Positions 6,399 through 14,472 are shown, numbered from the stretch's first letter. The stretch: DNA of 30,587 nt from Fimenecus sp045613065 (GCA_045613065.1 JAZLAH010000065.1:1-30587), one strand, 5' to 3'. The notes: generated by a model not told the origin, from the sequence alone. Program-made: numbers and translations.

Positions 6399-7181
6399 AT
6401 GGATATTGGTTTATCATCTGCCTGTTTTTATCCTCTTGAAACAGAAAAATCCATAGTAAGAGCAGGAGAAACAGGTGTAAAGACAATTGAAATCTTTATG
6501 AATGCTGATTCAGAATTTGAACCGGCATTTGTACGTAATATGGCAGATATATGTAATTCCTATGGTATGAAAGTAGCTTCCATTCACACTATGGGTTCAT
6601 TTACCGAGTCATATCATCTTTTCAGTTCATATAAACGAAGATTCTTTGAGGCAAAGGATACATCATTTAAACGACATTTTGATGTTATGCACACTCTTGG
6701 TGCAGAAATTCTTGTGCTTCATGGTATAAAGAAACCTGGCAGTATTTCTGACGAGGAATATTTTGACCGTTTCGGTGAATTGACACTTATGGGAAAAGCA
6801 GAGGGACTTAAAGTCTGTCAGGAAAATGTTGTTCATTACCGTAGTGAAAATCCTGATTTTATGCTTCGTATGGGTGAATATATCGGTGACGATTTCAATA
6901 TGGTCTTTGATATAAAACAATCAATCAGAACGGGTCTCAATCCTTTTGATTTTGCTGAGAAATTGCATAAGTATATAAGGCATATTCATATAAGTGACCA
7001 TAATGACATAAACGATTGTTTTGTTCCTTGTAAAAACGGTACTTTTGATTTTAAGAAGTTTTTTGATATGATGAAATCATTTGATTATAAGGGAGATTTC
7101 ATTGTTGAACTGTACGAAAACGGCTTTGAAAGTGATAAAGAACTGACTTTTGCCCTTGAAAATCTTAAAAAATTACTATAA
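6399..7181 (+). CDS. Xylose-isomerase-like TIM-barrel protein
   Basis: This 260-residue protein has the sugar phosphate isomerase/epimerase (AP endonuclease family 2) fold. The expected metal-ligand and active-site positions are present: His63, His108 (LVLHG), Glu142 (QENVV), Asp171 (FDIKQ), His197/His201 (IHISDH) and Glu237 (VELYEN). It therefore probably isomerises or epimerises a small hydroxylated molecule using a divalent metal; the substrate cannot be named. It starts 9 bases after the transglutaminase gene with TAGGAAG as ribosome site, so it is the fourth gene of that operon. Its presence suggests the pathway handles a sugar or polyol, not only amino acids. nrdR downstream has its own promoter. 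Confidence 0.78.
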   Translation: MDIGLSSACFYPLETEKSIVRAGETGVKTIEIFMNADSEFEPAFVRNMADICNSYGMKVASIHTMGSFTESYHLFSSYKRRFFEAKDTSFKRHFDVMHTLGAEILVLHGIKKPGSISDEEYFDRFGELTLMGKAEGLKVCQENVVHYRSENPDFMLRMGEYIGDDFNMVFDIKQSIRTGLNPFDFAEKLHKYIRHIHISDHNDINDCFVPCKNGTFDFKKFFDMMKSFDYKGDFIVELYENGFESDKELTFALENLKKLL

Positions 7182-7185
7182 AACC

Positions 7186-7215
7186 TTTACATTGTGGTTT
7201 GAAGTGTGGTAAAAT
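7186..7215 (+). promoter_or_regulatory. Promoter of nrdR with adjacent NrdR-box-like site
   Basis: TTTACA (7186-7191) and TAAAAT (7210-7215) are 18 bases apart. Partly overlapping the -10, positions 7214-7229 match the published NrdR-box pattern ACACTATATATAGTGT at 13 of 16 positions, which would allow autoregulation. The AT-rich core makes a chance match possible. Confidence 0.65.
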
Positions 7216-7248
7216 ACCATATATAGTTTGAAAATAGGAAGTGTTCTT

Positions 7249-7704
7249 ATGAAATGTCCTTTTTGCGGTTTTGAAGAAAGTAAGGTTATTGACTCTCGTC
7301 CAACAGATGAGGGTGAAAAGATTCGTCGCAGACGTGAGTGTATTAAGTGTACAAAAAGATTTACTACTTATGAAATAATCGAAAATGTTCCGATTCTTGT
7401 TGTTAAAAAGGATAAGAATCGTGAGGTGTTTGACCGTAGTAAGCTTATTAAAGGTATGCTTACTGCTTGTGAAAAACGTCCTGTTTCAATTGAAACTATT
7501 GAAAAAGCAGTTGACGAAATCGAAACAACTCTTCAGAATTCTCTTGACCGTGAAGTTACAAGTGTGCATATCGGTGAACTTGTAATGGATAAACTTAAAG
7601 GGATTGACCAGGTAGCTTATGTTCGTTTTGCTTCAGTTTATAAGCAGTTTAAGGATGTAAATGCATTTATGGAAGAACTTTCAAGTTTCCTTGATAAAAA
7701 ATAA
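7249..7704 (+). CDS. nrdR: Transcriptional repressor of ribonucleotide reductase genes
   Basis: This 151-residue protein is full length for NrdR. The N-terminal zinc ribbon has Cys3/Cys6 and Cys31/Cys34 around the IRRRREC basic patch. The ATP-cone domain follows from about residue 49 (PILVVKKDKNREVFDRSKL) to the end. NrdR senses ATP/dATP and represses nrd operons by binding paired NrdR boxes. The start is the ATG at 7249 giving MKCPFCG, with AGGAAGTG 6-7 bases upstream; longer frames would add residues before the first cysteine that the family lacks. No ribonucleotide reductase gene is in the window. The secreted dockerin protein begins 24 bases downstream and is probably read from the same transcript. 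Confidence 0.96.
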   Translation: MKCPFCGFEESKVIDSRPTDEGEKIRRRRECIKCTKRFTTYEIIENVPILVVKKDKNREVFDRSKLIKGMLTACEKRPVSIETIEKAVDEIETTLQNSLDREVTSVHIGELVMDKLKGIDQVAYVRFASVYKQFKDVNAFMEELSSFLDKK

Positions 7705-7728
7705 AACCAATTTAAACGAGGTGTTATT

Positions 7729-9216
7729 ATGAAGAAATTAGTAGGTAAAGTGCTATCTGTCATAATGGCACTTTGTCTTTTTATGACGATATTGCCAGTA
7801 TCGGTTTCAGCAGAAGAAATAGAAATGACAGAGGTTGAGCCTGTTTCTATGATTCAATTTTCACCTGAAACAGAGCTTGATGTTAATCTTGGTGCTACTA
7901 TGAATAAGTTTTATAGCAATGGTACGCAGGTTGATACAACAAAATTCTTTTATAATCAATTAACCTCAAATCAAAAGGCTATTTATGACCAAATTCTCGA
8001 AGCAGGACCTGTGGAGTCTATTGAGATTGATATGAGTGGTGTTTCAATTACAGGTAGAGGTACATATTCTAAATCGGAAACAAATGCTATAAACAATGCA
8101 CAACAAGACGTTATGATGGCAATAACTGCAATTAATGAAGACAACCCGATGGCATTTTGGTATACGGGATTTGGGCTTTCTTATGGTGGTACAAGAAAAT
8201 ATGGTGGGGGTTCTTATACATATACAATTACAGTTTTAATTGTAAACATAAATATAGATACAAACCATTATTCGGATTTTGATGATATTAAAGCAAAATA
8301 TGATGCTGTTGAAGAAAAATATAAGACAATTCCTGTATATGGAATAAGCCGTCACGAAAAACTCAAATCCATTCACGATTATCTTGCTAATAACATTGTT
8401 TATGATGATACACTTGCCGAATCAAATATTTTTGATGTATATGGTGCGTTAATAAATGGTGTATGTGTCTGTGAAGGATATGCTGAAGCATTCAAACTCC
8501 TTTGTGACCGTGAGGGTATTCCTTGCATTACTGCAGTTGGTACTGGTAATGGTGGTGGTCATAAGTGGAATATGGTTCAGATGGAAGATGGTGAGTGGTA
8601 CACTCTTGATTCAACATGGGATGACCAAGAAAGTAACATATTTTACAGTTATTTTATTATAGGTAGTGGGACAAAAACACCATTTTTCGGCAACGATACT
8701 GTTGCCGACGCAACTGTTCATATTGCAACGGGTATATTATTTAATGGTGCAAGCAAAGCATTGACTTATCCGACACTTTCAACTGACACTTATGGTTTGG
8801 GTATATTAGCTCCTGATGCGACCGATGTTCAATTTGATAAGTCTCGTGGTGTCATAATGGTTGGCAAAGGAATTACAAATTATTATAGGAAATTTGTTGA
8901 CCCGGATATTTATACATTGGATACCAATTTTAACACTACACGAAATGGTAGTGGTACTACAACATCAACATTGACTGTTACAGATGGTGCAACAACAAAA
9001 ACATACCTTGTTGCTATGCGAGGAGATGTGGATGCAACAAATGCTGTAAATAATACTGATTATACTGTTATGACAAAGATTTGTGCAACGACATCTAAGA
9101 TTGATGATGGTACAGCACAGTTCTATGCAGGTGATATGAATCAGGATGGTGCAATTGATGGTTTTGATGCTATTGCTCATCAGTTGTATACAAACGGTAC
9201 ATTAATTTACAATTAA
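7729..9216 (+). CDS. Secreted transglutaminase-fold protein with C-terminal dockerin
   Basis: This is a 495-residue exported protein. Residues 1-28 form a signal peptide (KK, hydrophobic core, cleavage after VSA). A transglutaminase-like core follows with Cys248 (VCVCEGYAEAF), His278 (GGGHKWNM) and Asp294 (YTLDSTWDD). Residues 431-491 look like a type I dockerin: two calcium-loop repeats, GDVDATNAVNNTDYTVMTK and GDMNQDGAIDGFDAIAHQL. A dockerin docks to cohesins of a cell-surface or cellulosome-like scaffold, so the enzyme may be displayed outside the cell, acting on peptides or cross-links. The region between core and dockerin (about 310-425) contains a beta-rich module I cannot name. GAGGTG lies 7 bases before the ATG. 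No cohesin gene is in the window. Confidence 0.83.
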   Translation: MKKLVGKVLSVIMALCLFMTILPVSVSAEEIEMTEVEPVSMIQFSPETELDVNLGATMNKFYSNGTQVDTTKFFYNQLTSNQKAIYDQILEAGPVESIEIDMSGVSITGRGTYSKSETNAINNAQQDVMMAITAINEDNPMAFWYTGFGLSYGGTRKYGGGSYTYTITVLIVNINIDTNHYSDFDDIKAKYDAVEEKYKTIPVYGISRHEKLKSIHDYLANNIVYDDTLAESNIFDVYGALINGVCVCEGYAEAFKLLCDREGIPCITAVGTGNGGGHKWNMVQMEDGEWYTLDSTWDDQESNIFYSYFIIGSGTKTPFFGNDTVADATVHIATGILFNGASKALTYPTLSTDTYGLGILAPDATDVQFDKSRGVIMVGKGITNYYRKFVDPDIYTLDTNFNTTRNGSGTTTSTLTVTDGATTKTYLVAMRGDVDATNAVNNTDYTVMTKICATTSKIDDGTAQFYAGDMNQDGAIDGFDAIAHQLYTNGTLIYN

Positions 9217-9240
9217 GACATAAAATGTTTATTAAAAATG

Positions 9241-9284
9241 AGGGCTTGTGCAAAGTGATAAAAAAGCACAAGTCCTTTTTGTTC
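9241..9284 (+). terminator. Rho-independent terminator after the dockerin protein gene
   Basis: The arms AGGGCTTGTGC and GCACAAGTCCT pair, with one G-U, around an A-rich loop and are followed by TTTTTGTTCATTTT. Confidence 0.82.
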
Positions 9285-9305
9285 ATTTTGAATATGTGTA
9301 TTTTA

Positions 9306-9334
9306 TTTACAAAGTGTTGATTAATTGTTATAAT
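9306..9334 (+). promoter_or_regulatory. Promoter of the secreted hydrolase-like gene
   Basis: TTTACA (9306-9311), 17 bases, TATAAT (9329-9334). The ribosome site AAAAGGGG follows at about 9352. Confidence 0.85.
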
Positions 9335-9365
9335 TTACCTATCTTAAGTTAAAAGGGGTATTACT

Positions 9366-11192
9366 ATGAAAAAGATGAAAAAAGTTCTTGCCGTAATGTT
9401 GGCAGTAGTTCTTACTTTGTCTTGTATGTCAGTTCTTGGCTACTCATCAAAGAAAGAATATGTTCCTACAATTATCATTCCGGGAAATTTCCAGAGTGAA
9501 ACTTATCACTATGTAAATGGTGAAATAGAATGTGACGCTAACGGTAATCCTGTTCCGGGACCTTTCTATGTTTCACTTGGTGAAGAGGAAATCACAGAAA
9601 TCGTAACAGAGGCACTTCTTCCTGTTGCAAAGATGTTTATCACACAGGAAGACAAGGACGCTTTGGCAGCTAAAACGGTTTCAAAAATCCTTGGTGACAT
9701 TCTTATGGGTAAACAGCGTTCAGATGCTAACGGTAATTTGATTGATGATACTCGTGCAGTTATTTATCCGGGAAGTATGGCAGAAGTTACTGATGCAGAA
9801 TTAGAGTATGTTTTAAATCAGTTCCCAATTGAAGAATACTTCGAAATTGCCGGCAAAGAAAATATGTATGTTTACAACTACGTTTCAACAGCCAATATGA
9901 TTCAGACTGCAAAGGGTCTTTATGACTATATTCAGTTTGTTAAAAAGGATACAGGTTCAGATAAGGTTAATATCGTTCCTGTAAGCCAGGGCGGTTCAAT
10001 CTCAACTGCACTCCTTAAATACTATGATGAACAGAATATTTCTGTTTCAAGAGATATTAACAGAATTATCTACGTTGTTCCTGCTCTTGACGGTGCTGCA
10101 CTCCTTAGTGACTGCTACAGATATGGCTTCAACAAGAACAGTGCTGCTCTTTACACAACAGCAATGCCATCAGTTATCGGTTACGAAAACTATCTTGGCT
10201 ATATTATCAATATTGCTATGAGACTTATGCCAAAGACTGATATTGATGTTCTTCTTGACTGTATTGCAGAAACACTTGTTAATGACTATTTAGTATATTC
10301 AACTCTTATGTGGGGTCTTATATCAACAGAAGACTATCCTGCATGTCGTGAAAAGTACCTTATGGGTGATGATTTGGCAGAAATCCGCAGACAGACTGAT
10401 TGGTACTATGATGCACAGCTTAACGTTGAAAAATACATTCTCGAAGCAAAGGCAGACGGTGTTGAGGTATTTGACATCGTTGACACAAATGTTGAGCTTT
10501 ATCAGATTGCAGTTACTCATGACAAGAGAAATTGCGACGGTATCATTCAGGTTGATTCAACATCAATTGGTGCATATAGTGTAAATGTTGGTACAAAGCT
10601 TCCTGCAGACTATGTTGCTGAAAGAAACAACTGTACTGATCCTAAGAATCATAATCACACTGACCCTGAAGGCATTATGGACATCTGCTCAGGTCTTCTT
10701 CCTGAAACAACATTCTACTTCAGCGGACAGAACCATGCTACAACAGCATCAAATGACGTTATTATGACACTTATCATTCAGCTTGCTACTGATGAAAACT
10801 TCACAAGTGTTCATTCATATCCTGACAAGTTCCCTCAGTTCAACTATAGCAGAGAAACAAAGAAATTAAGAGAAGATGTTGACACAATGAGAGATTATGA
10901 CACATCTACTCTTTCTGCTGCAGATGCAAAGGAACTTAAGGAAGCAATTGCACAGGTTGACAAGATGCTTGAAAACAAGAAAATCAATAAGGAAGAATTC
11001 CAGGCAGCAAATGACCGTTTCTATGATATCTTCAATAAGATTACAAGCGGTGATTCAGCTAAGACAACAGAGGGCATTAACCGTGCACTTTATATTATCA
11101 CAAGAACAATAAGTGATGTTCTTTACTTCATTTATGGTGATAAGGCATTCAGTGAAATGGCAATCAAACCAATTATTGATGCAGTAAAATAA
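9366..11192 (+). CDS. Secreted alpha/beta-hydrolase-like protein, function unknown
   Basis: This is a 608-residue exported protein. It has an N-terminal signal sequence (KKMKK then a hydrophobic stretch to about residue 25); TLSC at 17-20 resembles but does not fit a strict lipobox. The chain then begins VPTIIIPGN, like the first strand and oxyanion region of lipases. It has PVSQGGS with Ser207 as candidate nucleophile, preceded by a YNYVS strand and a helix. His457 (GQNHATTA) and an aspartate in the DKRNCDGIIQVDSTS stretch (about 386-400) could complete a triad. Residues 500-570 are charged helices, perhaps coiled coil, with an undefined C-terminal segment. Lipase or esterase activity is inferred from these motifs only. 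It is a single-gene unit bounded by its own promoter and terminator. Confidence 0.65.
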   Translation: MKKMKKVLAVMLAVVLTLSCMSVLGYSSKKEYVPTIIIPGNFQSETYHYVNGEIECDANGNPVPGPFYVSLGEEEITEIVTEALLPVAKMFITQEDKDALAAKTVSKILGDILMGKQRSDANGNLIDDTRAVIYPGSMAEVTDAELEYVLNQFPIEEYFEIAGKENMYVYNYVSTANMIQTAKGLYDYIQFVKKDTGSDKVNIVPVSQGGSISTALLKYYDEQNISVSRDINRIIYVVPALDGAALLSDCYRYGFNKNSAALYTTAMPSVIGYENYLGYIINIAMRLMPKTDIDVLLDCIAETLVNDYLVYSTLMWGLISTEDYPACREKYLMGDDLAEIRRQTDWYYDAQLNVEKYILEAKADGVEVFDIVDTNVELYQIAVTHDKRNCDGIIQVDSTSIGAYSVNVGTKLPADYVAERNNCTDPKNHNHTDPEGIMDICSGLLPETTFYFSGQNHATTASNDVIMTLIIQLATDENFTSVHSYPDKFPQFNYSRETKKLREDVDTMRDYDTSTLSAADAKELKEAIAQVDKMLENKKINKEEFQAANDRFYDIFNKITSGDSAKTTEGINRALYIITRTISDVLYFIYGDKAFSEMAIKPIIDAVK

Positions 11193-11209
11193 CTAAATAA
11201 AATCACACA

Positions 11210-11246
11210 AAAGGGCTTGTACAATAGTACAAGTCCTTTACTTTTG
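11210..11246 (+). terminator. Rho-independent terminator after the secreted hydrolase-like gene
   Basis: The perfect 13-base arms AAAGGGCTTGTAC and GTACAAGTCCTTT, allowing one G-U, flank AATA; a T-rich tract follows. The 3' arm overlaps the -35 of the next promoter. Confidence 0.85.
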
Positions 11247-11266
11247 TGTTGTTGTAATGATATAAT
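11237..11266 (+). promoter_or_regulatory. Promoter of the Tet(M)-like GTPase gene
   Basis: TTTACT (11237-11242), 18 bases, TATAAT (11261-11266). No leader peptide or attenuator of the kind known upstream of tet(M) is visible in the short leader. Confidence 0.7.
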
Positions 11267-11291
11267 ATAGAAAATTAATTGAGGTAGTAAT

Positions 11292-13220
11292 ATGCGTTCA
11301 AAGGAAAGTATAATCGGAATACTTGCTCATGTTGATGCAGGCAAAACTACGCTGACGGAAGCCATTCTTTATAGAACAGGAGTTATTCGTCGGCTTGGTC
11401 GTGTTGACAAAAAAGATTCCCACTTTGACTCACATGAGCTTGAAAGAAATCGTGGTATTACTATTTTTTCAAAACAAAATCCTTTTACAATAGGTGAAAG
11501 ACAATTTACTCTTATTGACACTCCAGGACACATTGACTTTTCAGCAGAAATGGAACGAACACTAAGTGTCCTTGATTACGCAGTTCTTGTTATTGATGGT
11601 GCAGTCGGAATACAGAGTCATACGGAAACTATCTGGCAACTTCTTGATGAGTACAATATTCCTGTTTTTATATTTGTAAATAAAGCAGATAGAGATGGTT
11701 TTGATAAGACCATTTTGCTTAATGAGATAAAAACAAGACTTGGTAGTGAATGTGTAGATTTTACTCAGGAAAAAGAAGATTTTAACGAAGAAATTTCTAT
11801 GATGAGTGAGGAGTTGCTCGAACTGTTTTTTGAGGAAAAAGCAGACGAAAATATCGTGATAAATGAAGTGGCAAAAGCTGTGGCAGAAAGAAAAGTTTTT
11901 CCGTGTTTCTTTGGCTCTGCTTTGCAGGATATGGGTGTGGACAAGCTTCTTGATGGAATCGAAAAATATACTCTTTGTAAGGATTATCCTGACGATTTCA
12001 GTGCAAAGGTTTATAAAATTCTCTATGATAATCAGGGAAATCGATTGAGTTTTATGAAAATAACTGGTGGTAAAGCATTTGTGAAAATGAATGTGGGTGA
12101 AGAAAAAATCGACACCATCAGAATATATTCGGGAGAAAAGCATCAGACAATCAAAGAAATTTCTGCAGGTGCTGTTTGTGCTGTATCCGGTCTTTCTACC
12201 GTATCAGCAGGAGAAACAGTAAATGTAGATGGAGCAGTTCTCAACTCATCTATGAAAATCAATCCGTTGCTCTCTGCACAAGTGATTATTAAAGACGGAA
12301 CAGATATTCACACTGCATACAGGAATTTGCGAATAATTGACCAGGAATTGCCCGAGCTTTCTGTTCATATCTCCACATATTCAAATGAAGAACAGATTCA
12401 GATTCGTGTAATGGGCAGAATTCAGCTTGAAATACTCCAATCCCTTGTAAAAGAACGTTTTAGAATGGATATTGATTTTGGACCTTGCAGAATCCTTTAT
12501 AAAGAAACAGTAAAATCTGCTGTTATGGGATATGGTCACTACGAACCTTTACGACATTATGCAGAAACACAACTGCGTATTGAACCGGCAGAAAGAGGTA
12601 GTGGAGTCGTAATAGAAAATGAATGTAGTCTTGAAATGCTGGACTCTAATTTCCAACATCTTATTCTTACTCATATAGGAGAAAAAGAACATCTTGGAAT
12701 TTTGACAGGCTCACCACTTACAGACGTGAAAATAGTTCTTACAGCAGGGCGTTCTCATCTGAAACATACAGAGGGTGGGGACTTCCGAGAGGCAACATAC
12801 AGAGCCATCCGACAAGGTCTTGAAAAAGCTGAGAACATTTTGCTTGAACCTTACTATTCATTTACTCTAAGAGTGCCAATTGCTTCATTTGGAAGAGCAG
12901 TTTCCGATATTCAAAGGTTGTGTGGAGAGTTTCTACCACCCGAAATGACAGAAACAGAGGCAATTATAAAAGGTGAAGGGCCTGTTTCCGAGTTTATGGA
13001 TTATCCTGAAGAAGTGATTTCATACACATCGGGAAAAGGTGTGATTTCAATGCGTGAAAAGGGTTACAGACCATGTCATAATGCAGAGGAAGTTATGGAA
13101 AAAATCGATTATGACAAAGAAAGAGATTTGGAAAATCCATCATCATCAGTTTTTTGTTCACACGGTGCAGGATTTGAAGTTAAGTGGTACGATGTTGAAA
13201 ATATGCGACATATAAAGTAA
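11292..13220 (+). CDS. Tet(M)/Tet(O)-type ribosomal protection GTPase, divergent
   Basis: This 642-residue EF-G-like GTPase has the size of Tet(M) (639). G motifs are intact: AHVDAGKTT (12-20), RGITI (54-58), DTPGH (76-80), NKAD (130-133), and a GSAL segment further on. Downstream domains end in LEPYYSFTLRVPIASFGRAVSDI and a C-terminal segment corresponding to the Tet(M) tail. Known members release tetracycline from the ribosome. Many clostridial chromosomes carry divergent homologs whose resistance role is untested, and this one differs from Tet(M) at many positions even in the G domain. There are no mobile-element signs around it, and its base composition is like its neighbours, so I regard it as a resident gene. 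GAGGTAG precedes the ATG. Confidence 0.8.
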   Translation: MRSKESIIGILAHVDAGKTTLTEAILYRTGVIRRLGRVDKKDSHFDSHELERNRGITIFSKQNPFTIGERQFTLIDTPGHIDFSAEMERTLSVLDYAVLVIDGAVGIQSHTETIWQLLDEYNIPVFIFVNKADRDGFDKTILLNEIKTRLGSECVDFTQEKEDFNEEISMMSEELLELFFEEKADENIVINEVAKAVAERKVFPCFFGSALQDMGVDKLLDGIEKYTLCKDYPDDFSAKVYKILYDNQGNRLSFMKITGGKAFVKMNVGEEKIDTIRIYSGEKHQTIKEISAGAVCAVSGLSTVSAGETVNVDGAVLNSSMKINPLLSAQVIIKDGTDIHTAYRNLRIIDQELPELSVHISTYSNEEQIQIRVMGRIQLEILQSLVKERFRMDIDFGPCRILYKETVKSAVMGYGHYEPLRHYAETQLRIEPAERGSGVVIENECSLEMLDSNFQHLILTHIGEKEHLGILTGSPLTDVKIVLTAGRSHLKHTEGGDFREATYRAIRQGLEKAENILLEPYYSFTLRVPIASFGRAVSDIQRLCGEFLPPEMTETEAIIKGEGPVSEFMDYPEEVISYTSGKGVISMREKGYRPCHNAEEVMEKIDYDKERDLENPSSSVFCSHGAGFEVKWYDVENMRHIK

Positions 13221-13222
13221 AA

Positions 13223-13256
13223 ACTCCGGGTAGTTAAGCTACTTGGAGTATTTTTA
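13223..13256 (+). terminator. Rho-independent terminator after the GTPase gene
   Basis: The arms ACTCCGGGTAG and CTACTTGGAGT pair (two G-U) around TTAAG and are followed by ATTTTTAT. The remaining 13257-13403 holds no gene; a possible -10 TAGAAT lies at 13356-13361 without a clear -35. Confidence 0.78.
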
Positions 13257-13403
13257 TAAATTGGATTTTGTTGATTATCTCTAATAAATGGCATATGAAT
13301 TTGGTGTATATGCCTAATTTGGTTGTGAATTGTAGAAATTTATCGTTTTATGTGGTAGAATACCTTAATTGATTTTTCAAATAAAATTGAAAAGGTGATT
13401 TTA

Positions 13404-14411
13404 TTGGAATTTTTGACTAAAGAATATTCTTTTCCATCAGCTTCAGGTTTGTGTGATATTTTTGCACAAAGTGCAGCACCTATCGACTATGGTTCAATAA
13501 AAGGCGTTGTGCAGATTTCTCACGGTATGGCAGAATACTCAAATCGTTATTCACGATTTGCTCTTGAACTTTGTAAAGCAGGTTATGCTGTTTTTGTAAG
13601 TGACCATGTGGGACATGGCTCATCAATTTCTGATAAAGAAATGTTAGGCTATTTCGGTGAAAATGGTGAAGAGACATTTGTTGAGGATTTAAAAACATTA
13701 TCTGATATTGCAAAAAGTGAATACACTGATTTACCATTCTTTATGATTGGTCATGGTATGGGTAGCCTTATTGCAAGAAAGTATACAGCTAAATATGGCT
13801 ACTTGCTTGATGGTGTTGTTTATACGGGTACAAGTGGTGAAAACCCTATGATTGGAATAGGCATTTACCTTGCAAATACTCTTGCAAAGCAAAATGGCCC
13901 TATGTATCGTTCTGATATTCTTGATACAATGGCATTTGGTTCATATAACAGAAAGACTGCGAAACGTACAGAATGTGACTGGGCATCCCGTGACGAAAAA
14001 GAAGTGGACAAGTTTATTGCTGACGAGCTTTGTGGATATAAATACACTGTAAATGGTATGAAAGCGTTGTTTATGACACTTAAACAGGTTTCAGCACGTC
14101 GTTGGTACAACTCAGTTCCATTGAGTATGCCTATTTTGCTTCTTTCAGGTTCAATGGACCCTGTGGGTGATTATGGTAAAGGTGTCAAAGAGGTGTATAA
14201 AACACTTAAAAAGACAGGACACAAAAACGTTATAATGAAAATCTATGAAGATGCAAGACACGAGATTTTTAATGAAATAAATCGTGACGAGGTTCATGTG
14301 GATATAATTGAGTGGCTTGATGAAAGAACAGAAAAATTCAGACAGGAAAAACTCAGGTCTGCAGTTGTTGCATCCATTGATGAACCAGCAGATTTCAGTA
14401 AATTTGAATAG
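13404..14411 (+). CDS. Lysophospholipase-like alpha/beta hydrolase with Gly in place of the nucleophile Ser
   Basis: This 335-residue cytoplasmic protein follows the monoglyceride lipase/lysophospholipase (Hydrolase_4) pattern. It has QISHGMAEYSNRYSRFA near residues 38-52, the SDHVGHGSS motif, an acid in LLLSGSMDPVGD and a histidine in DARHEIFNE. The nucleophile elbow, normally GHSMGS, reads GHGMGS: residue 118 is glycine (codon GGT at 13755-13757). A Ser codon AGT would differ by one base. The acid and histidine are kept, so the protein may be inactive, a binding protein, or changed in chemistry. I start at TTG 13404, which follows AAAGGTGA by 5 bases; GTG 13395 overlaps that ribosome site. 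It is a single gene ending before a bidirectional terminator. Confidence 0.82.
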   Translation: MEFLTKEYSFPSASGLCDIFAQSAAPIDYGSIKGVVQISHGMAEYSNRYSRFALELCKAGYAVFVSDHVGHGSSISDKEMLGYFGENGEETFVEDLKTLSDIAKSEYTDLPFFMIGHGMGSLIARKYTAKYGYLLDGVVYTGTSGENPMIGIGIYLANTLAKQNGPMYRSDILDTMAFGSYNRKTAKRTECDWASRDEKEVDKFIADELCGYKYTVNGMKALFMTLKQVSARRWYNSVPLSMPILLLSGSMDPVGDYGKGVKEVYKTLKKTGHKNVIMKIYEDARHEIFNEINRDEVHVDIIEWLDERTEKFRQEKLRSAVVASIDEPADFSKFE

Positions 14412-14422
14412 TATCATATTGT

Positions 14423-14472
14423 GGCTCCCTCTGACGAGGGAGCTGTCTTTTTGTAAAAAAAGACTGAGGGAG
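14423..14472. repeat. Short relative of the hairpin repeat at 3395-3503
   Basis: GCTCCCTC-TGAC-GAGGGAGC forms a perfect stem, followed by TGTC, then GACTGAGGGAG. The order hairpin, AGCTGTC, spacer, GACTGA matches the element at 3395. The spacer here is T- and A-rich, and the 3' end has merged with a terminator. Confidence 0.6.

Noticed and set aside
9241..11246. The two similar terminators (9241-9284 and 11210-11246) as direct repeats bounding a mobile gene
   Set aside because: The similarity is limited to GGGCTTGT/ACAAGTCC stem halves, the loops differ, and no transposase or target duplication is present.
11562..12143. A 193-codon open frame on the minus strand
   Set aside because: It lies wholly inside and antisense to the intact ribosomal-protection GTPase, is rich in Phe/Ile/Lys from AT-rich reverse codons, and has no recognisable domain.
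11292..13220. Tet(M)-like gene as part of a conjugative transposon
   Set aside because: No integrase, relaxase, terminal repeats or composition change is seen on either side; neighbours are ordinary chromosomal genes with own promoters and terminators.
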